The position numbers were made by a program, and so were the translations under genes. This document shows positions 3,409-6,019 of a stretch of DNA of 6,019 bases, in pieces (position 1 is the stretch's first letter; each line of letters starts with the position of its first letter). The notes under the pieces are model-generated. The model worked only from the letters and a program-made list of their open reading frames with translations. It did not search any database and was not told the DNA's origin. Origin of the DNA: an archaeon (lineage in GTDB: Archaea; Asgardarchaeota; Hermodarchaeia; Hermodarchaeales; Hermodarchaeaceae); the NCBI GenBank assembly GCA_016550485.1, contig JABXGV010000303.1:1-6019 (forward strand). Direction: 5' to 3'.

Positions 3409-6019
3409 AGACGATTTGTAATTATCTGCATACTCTTTTCCTTAGTTGCACTTCCGGTAATCCCTGCTCTTCCACGTGGCGAACGGAGCACCGTGACCAC
3501 AGCACCTGAATTCAGGGTGATGGAGCCCCGTTCCACCACCTTGGTCCCTGAAGAGCTGATGGTGTTACTTGGAGGTGAACCGACCACACCTGGTCCTGAT
3601 TTAGGATTGGTGAATTACACGCATGACCACCTTTTGAACCCCGGCGTTGAAGACTGGTATCTCACACGGGACGCCGTTGATTGGGATGAATCCACTCGTG
3701 GTTCAGCGTATCACTGGGCCGCCTCTGCGCCATGGCCGGTCGATCATGGCACCTATTCGTACGGCATGCAGTGCCATGACCCAGAAGGCTACTACGCGAC
3801 GTACACCCAGTTCTACCAATACAACCTCAACGCGGATATGCGGGACTTGAACCTGACCTTCGAGTGGTACCTCGACCAAAACCTCCACCCAGCGTATGAC
3901 TATTTCAGGATGCATGTGCGTATCCGTGATGGTGGCTCAGCATATCGAATCTACTATTACCTCAACGGCACCACCTCCAACACCAACTCGACCACCAACG
4001 GCTACTATTTGCTGGACGGCCCGTTACAGACATGGAACTGGTTCAGCCGGAACATCACCGATGATTTCCTCGCCATTCCGGGCTTTCCCGGGTCGATTAG
4101 CCCTACCATGGAATTAGATGATGTCTACTTCTACCTATACAACAGCGGAGTTGGCACTGATATTCTACGGATCTTCGTCGATGATGTATGGTTAGTGAAC
4201 GACACCACCACTTGGATTGGCGGCGCTACTGGGAACGGCAACATGGAATCTGTTTCCGGTGTGACTCCTGACGGTTGGACTCGATACGCCAATTATGATC
4301 CAAGCTATATCCGACAAAGTTCAATGTCGCATTCAGGCTCATGGAGCGTTAATTGCACCTCCATGAGTTTCGGTAACAATAGTGAAACCTACTTTGGTCA
4401 AAACGGACATGTTCGAATGAGTCCTGAGAACCCTGCTCGTCTCCAATTCTGGTGGCATCTAAACTATCAGCTAGCCTCATCCGCCGCCTGGGCGTATGTA
4501 GATGTCACGTTTACAAATGGCACTGACTGGGTGGATGCATATTACTGGATTGGCTACGGTGGCTACTCTACCCCCTATGCAAACTCTTCTTGGCTAGTGA
4601 ACTTTCTTGTCGATGGGTTTAACACCACCGACAGCTGGGTCTATTTTGACCGCGACATCTATGCTGACATAACCCAATGGTTCACCGGGAGCCCCGGGTT
4701 CCACATTTCCTACATCACATTTGCCACCGCACAGTTTGGTTTTCCAGGCGCTCGCATCACCATGCTCATCGATGACACACGGTTTGTGGCCCACTCAGTC
4801 AATGGAGCTGCCTTTGAAGACCAGGAGGCTGCGGGTGCCCGCATCCGTGGCTTTGGCAACTACGACGACCCCGACTTCACTGTCACTTCAACCGCTTATA
4901 GCGGGAGTAAAGCCGCCAACATGACCCTTAGCCCAGGCAATATTATATCAGTCAGCCAGACTATCATGGACCGCCCCCTCAACAGCAGCCGCGAAACCTA
5001 CCTCGACATTATGTGGCAACTCAAAGACTACCTCGACTACTATGTGTATCTCAGTGTCCACACCACTAACGACAAGCACCTGTACTACTACTTTGTCACC
5101 GACAATCTTCCAATTACCAGTGGCAATTATGGCTATTTCAACGTCTCAGGGAGTGGGACCATGAATTCGTGGATGCAGATGCACCGCGATCTGGTTCATG
5201 ACTACGAAGACGCCTTTGGGAGTCTCCCCGACACTGAAATTGAAACTATCGAAATATTTGGGTATAATGTTGGCTCCGGCCGCATGGAAATACTCTTCGA
5301 CGACTTCTACCTCTACGATGACCCTGCCCCCCGCCTTTACAACGTTGACCACTCTCCCACCGCCCCTGAGTATGACGACCCCGCCAACGTCTCATGCGAC
5401 GCGGAGGACCAAGACCTTGACAAGGTAATGCTCCACTACCGCACCGATGGCGGTGGCTGGCAGCACCTCCAGATGCCCGAATCCACCTCCTATGATCAGG
5501 ATATTCCAGGACAACCCTATGGGACAGTAGTCGATTACTACGTCACGGCCAACGATACCTGGGGGATGACCACCACTGACGACAATGGTGGCAGCTACTA
5601 CAGCTATGTGGTGGGAGACAGCATCGAGCCCGTCGTGACTATCACTGCCCCACTCCAAGGCGCCACCGTGAACAGCACCGTCACCATCACGGTCACCGCC
5701 AGCGACGCTGGCAGCGATGTCCACCGCGTGGAAATCTACATCGCCAACGCCCTCGTCAGCAACGACACCAGCGCCCCTTACAACTACAGCTGGAACACCA
5801 CCGCTGAAACCGATGGCGACTACATCATCAATGCCACCGCCTATGACAACGCGGGTAACTCCGCCACTGACAGCCTCCTCGTCACCGTCGACAACCCGCT
5901 CCCCACCACCCCAACGCCAACGCCATTCGATCCGATTCTCCTCGGCGGCATCATTGCAGCAGTAATCATCATCATAATTGTCATCATCCTCCTCCTCTGG
6001 TTCCTCGTGTTCCGAAGAC
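3406..6019 (+). CDS. Large cell-surface protein: signal peptide, three jelly-roll-like repeats, FN3-like and Ig-like domains, C-terminal membrane anchor
   Basis: The frame is open from 3382 to the right edge; 871 codons are counted from ATT 3406 and the end is cut off. Residues 1-23 are a secretion signal (RRF, then VIICILFSLVALPVIPAL). Three repeats of about 175-200 residues follow, at roughly 76-265, 277-463 and 465-638. Each opens with an Asn-Gly/Pro...Glu motif and closes with a hydrophobic strand carrying Asp-Asp: IFVDDVWL, MLIDDTRF and ILFDDFYL. This resembles carbohydrate-binding jelly-roll domains of the CBM4/9 kind. Residues 640-743 look FN3-like (VMLHYRTDGGGW, VVDYYVTANDTWG). Residues 744-831 match the bacterial Ig type (Big_7-like): ITAPLQGATV, VEIYIANALV, APYNYSWNTT, ATAYDNAGNSA. 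A TPTPTP stalk and a helix at 844-869 ending FRR anchor it, with most of the protein outside. About 21 N-x-S/T sequons suggest heavy glycosylation. It may bind surface or environmental glycans, or act as an adhesin or S-layer-like protein; no catalytic motif is visible. Confidence 0.85.
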   Translation, partial: MRRFVIICILFSLVALPVIPALPRGERSTVTTAPEFRVMEPRSTTLVPEELMVLLGGEPTTPGPDLGLVNYTHDHLLNPGVEDWYLTRDAVDWDESTRGSAYHWAASAPWPVDHGTYSYGMQCHDPEGYYATYTQFYQYNLNADMRDLNLTFEWYLDQNLHPAYDYFRMHVRIRDGGSAYRIYYYLNGTTSNTNSTTNGYYLLDGPLQTWNWFSRNITDDFLAIPGFPGSISPTMELDDVYFYLYNSGVGTDILRIFVDDVWLVNDTTTWIGGATGNGNMESVSGVTPDGWTRYANYDPSYIRQSSMSHSGSWSVNCTSMSFGNNSETYFGQNGHVRMSPENPARLQFWWHLNYQLASSAAWAYVDVTFTNGTDWVDAYYWIGYGGYSTPYANSSWLVNFLVDGFNTTDSWVYFDRDIYADITQWFTGSPGFHISYITFATAQFGFPGARITMLIDDTRFVAHSVNGAAFEDQEAAGARIRGFGNYDDPDFTVTSTAYSGSKAANMTLSPGNIISVSQTIMDRPLNSSRETYLDIMWQLKDYLDYYVYLSVHTTNDKHLYYYFVTDNLPITSGNYGYFNVSGSGTMNSWMQMHRDLVHDYEDAFGSLPDTEIETIEIFGYNVGSGRMEILFDDFYLYDDPAPRLYNVDHSPTAPEYDDPANVSCDAEDQDLDKVMLHYRTDGGGWQHLQMPESTSYDQDIPGQPYGTVVDYYVTANDTWGMTTTDDNGGSYYSYVVGDSIEPVVTITAPLQGATVNSTVTITVTASDAGSDVHRVEIYIANALVSNDTSAPYNYSWNTTAETDGDYIINATAYDNAGNSATDSLLVTVDNPLPTTPTPTPFDPILLGGIIAAVIIIIIVIILLLWFLVFRR

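Noticed and set aside
3520..3522. First in-frame ATG of the surface protein as its start
   Set aside because: It lies 38 codons after ATT 3406 and would remove the entire signal peptide; no ribosome binding site precedes it.
5392..5965. Open frames on both strands over the 3' end of the surface gene
   Set aside because: They are by-products of its C-rich codons; the frame-1 reading alone gives recognisable Ig-like, stalk and membrane segments.

Overview
The window looks archaeal, most likely from an Asgard archaeon of the Thorarchaeia type; this is inferred from gene style, not from a marker gene. The reasons are TATA-like boxes about 25-30 bases ahead of several expected transcript starts, strong GGAGG-type ribosome binding sites 5-7 bases before starts, many small CxxC zinc-ribbon proteins, an Lrp/AsnC-type winged helix, and a very large secreted protein. 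That protein has about 20 N-x-S/T sequons, a Thr/Pro stalk and one C-terminal membrane helix. No rRNA, tRNA, CRISPR array, insertion sequence or origin was seen.

Layout, left to right. Positions 1-278 (minus) hold the N-terminal 92 codons of a secreted clostripain-like (family C11) cysteine peptidase, cut by the window edge. Just upstream on the same strand, 378-548 encodes a 56-residue stand-alone Lrp-type helix-turn-helix protein starting with TTG. Positions 745-1191 (plus) encode a TIGR04076-like domain fused to a C-terminal CxxC/CxxC zinc ribbon. Converging on it, 1328-2023 (minus) encodes a multi-zinc-site protein: two CxxC...CxxH modules, a Pro/Lys/Thr heptad-repeat tether encoded partly by a perfect 42-bp tandem duplication, and a terminal zinc ribbon. 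Positions 2289-2528 (plus) encode a 79-residue split zinc-finger protein. Positions 2610-3239 (minus) encode a six-helix DUF998-like membrane protein. From 3406 to the right edge runs a surface protein of at least 871 codons: signal peptide, three jelly-roll-like repeats, an FN3-like domain, a bacterial-type Ig domain, a TPTPTP stalk and a membrane anchor.

Gene strands alternate, so apart from the helix-turn-helix/peptidase pair each gene appears to be its own transcription unit, and the spaces between them carry the promoters. Two genes at the ends (C11 peptidase and surface protein) act at the cell surface. The middle is a run of three unrelated cysteine-rich zinc proteins of unknown role. 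No clear pathway links them.

The most unusual point is the start of the surface protein. A textbook TATA box, Shine-Dalgarno site and signal peptide frame an ATT codon, and no ATG, GTG or TTG exists in frame between the upstream stop and the signal peptide. This is either real AUU initiation or a single-base change in a former ATG. No complete novel system is evident; the best candidates for follow-up are the AUU start, the zinc-protein architectures and the minimal regulator beside the peptidase.
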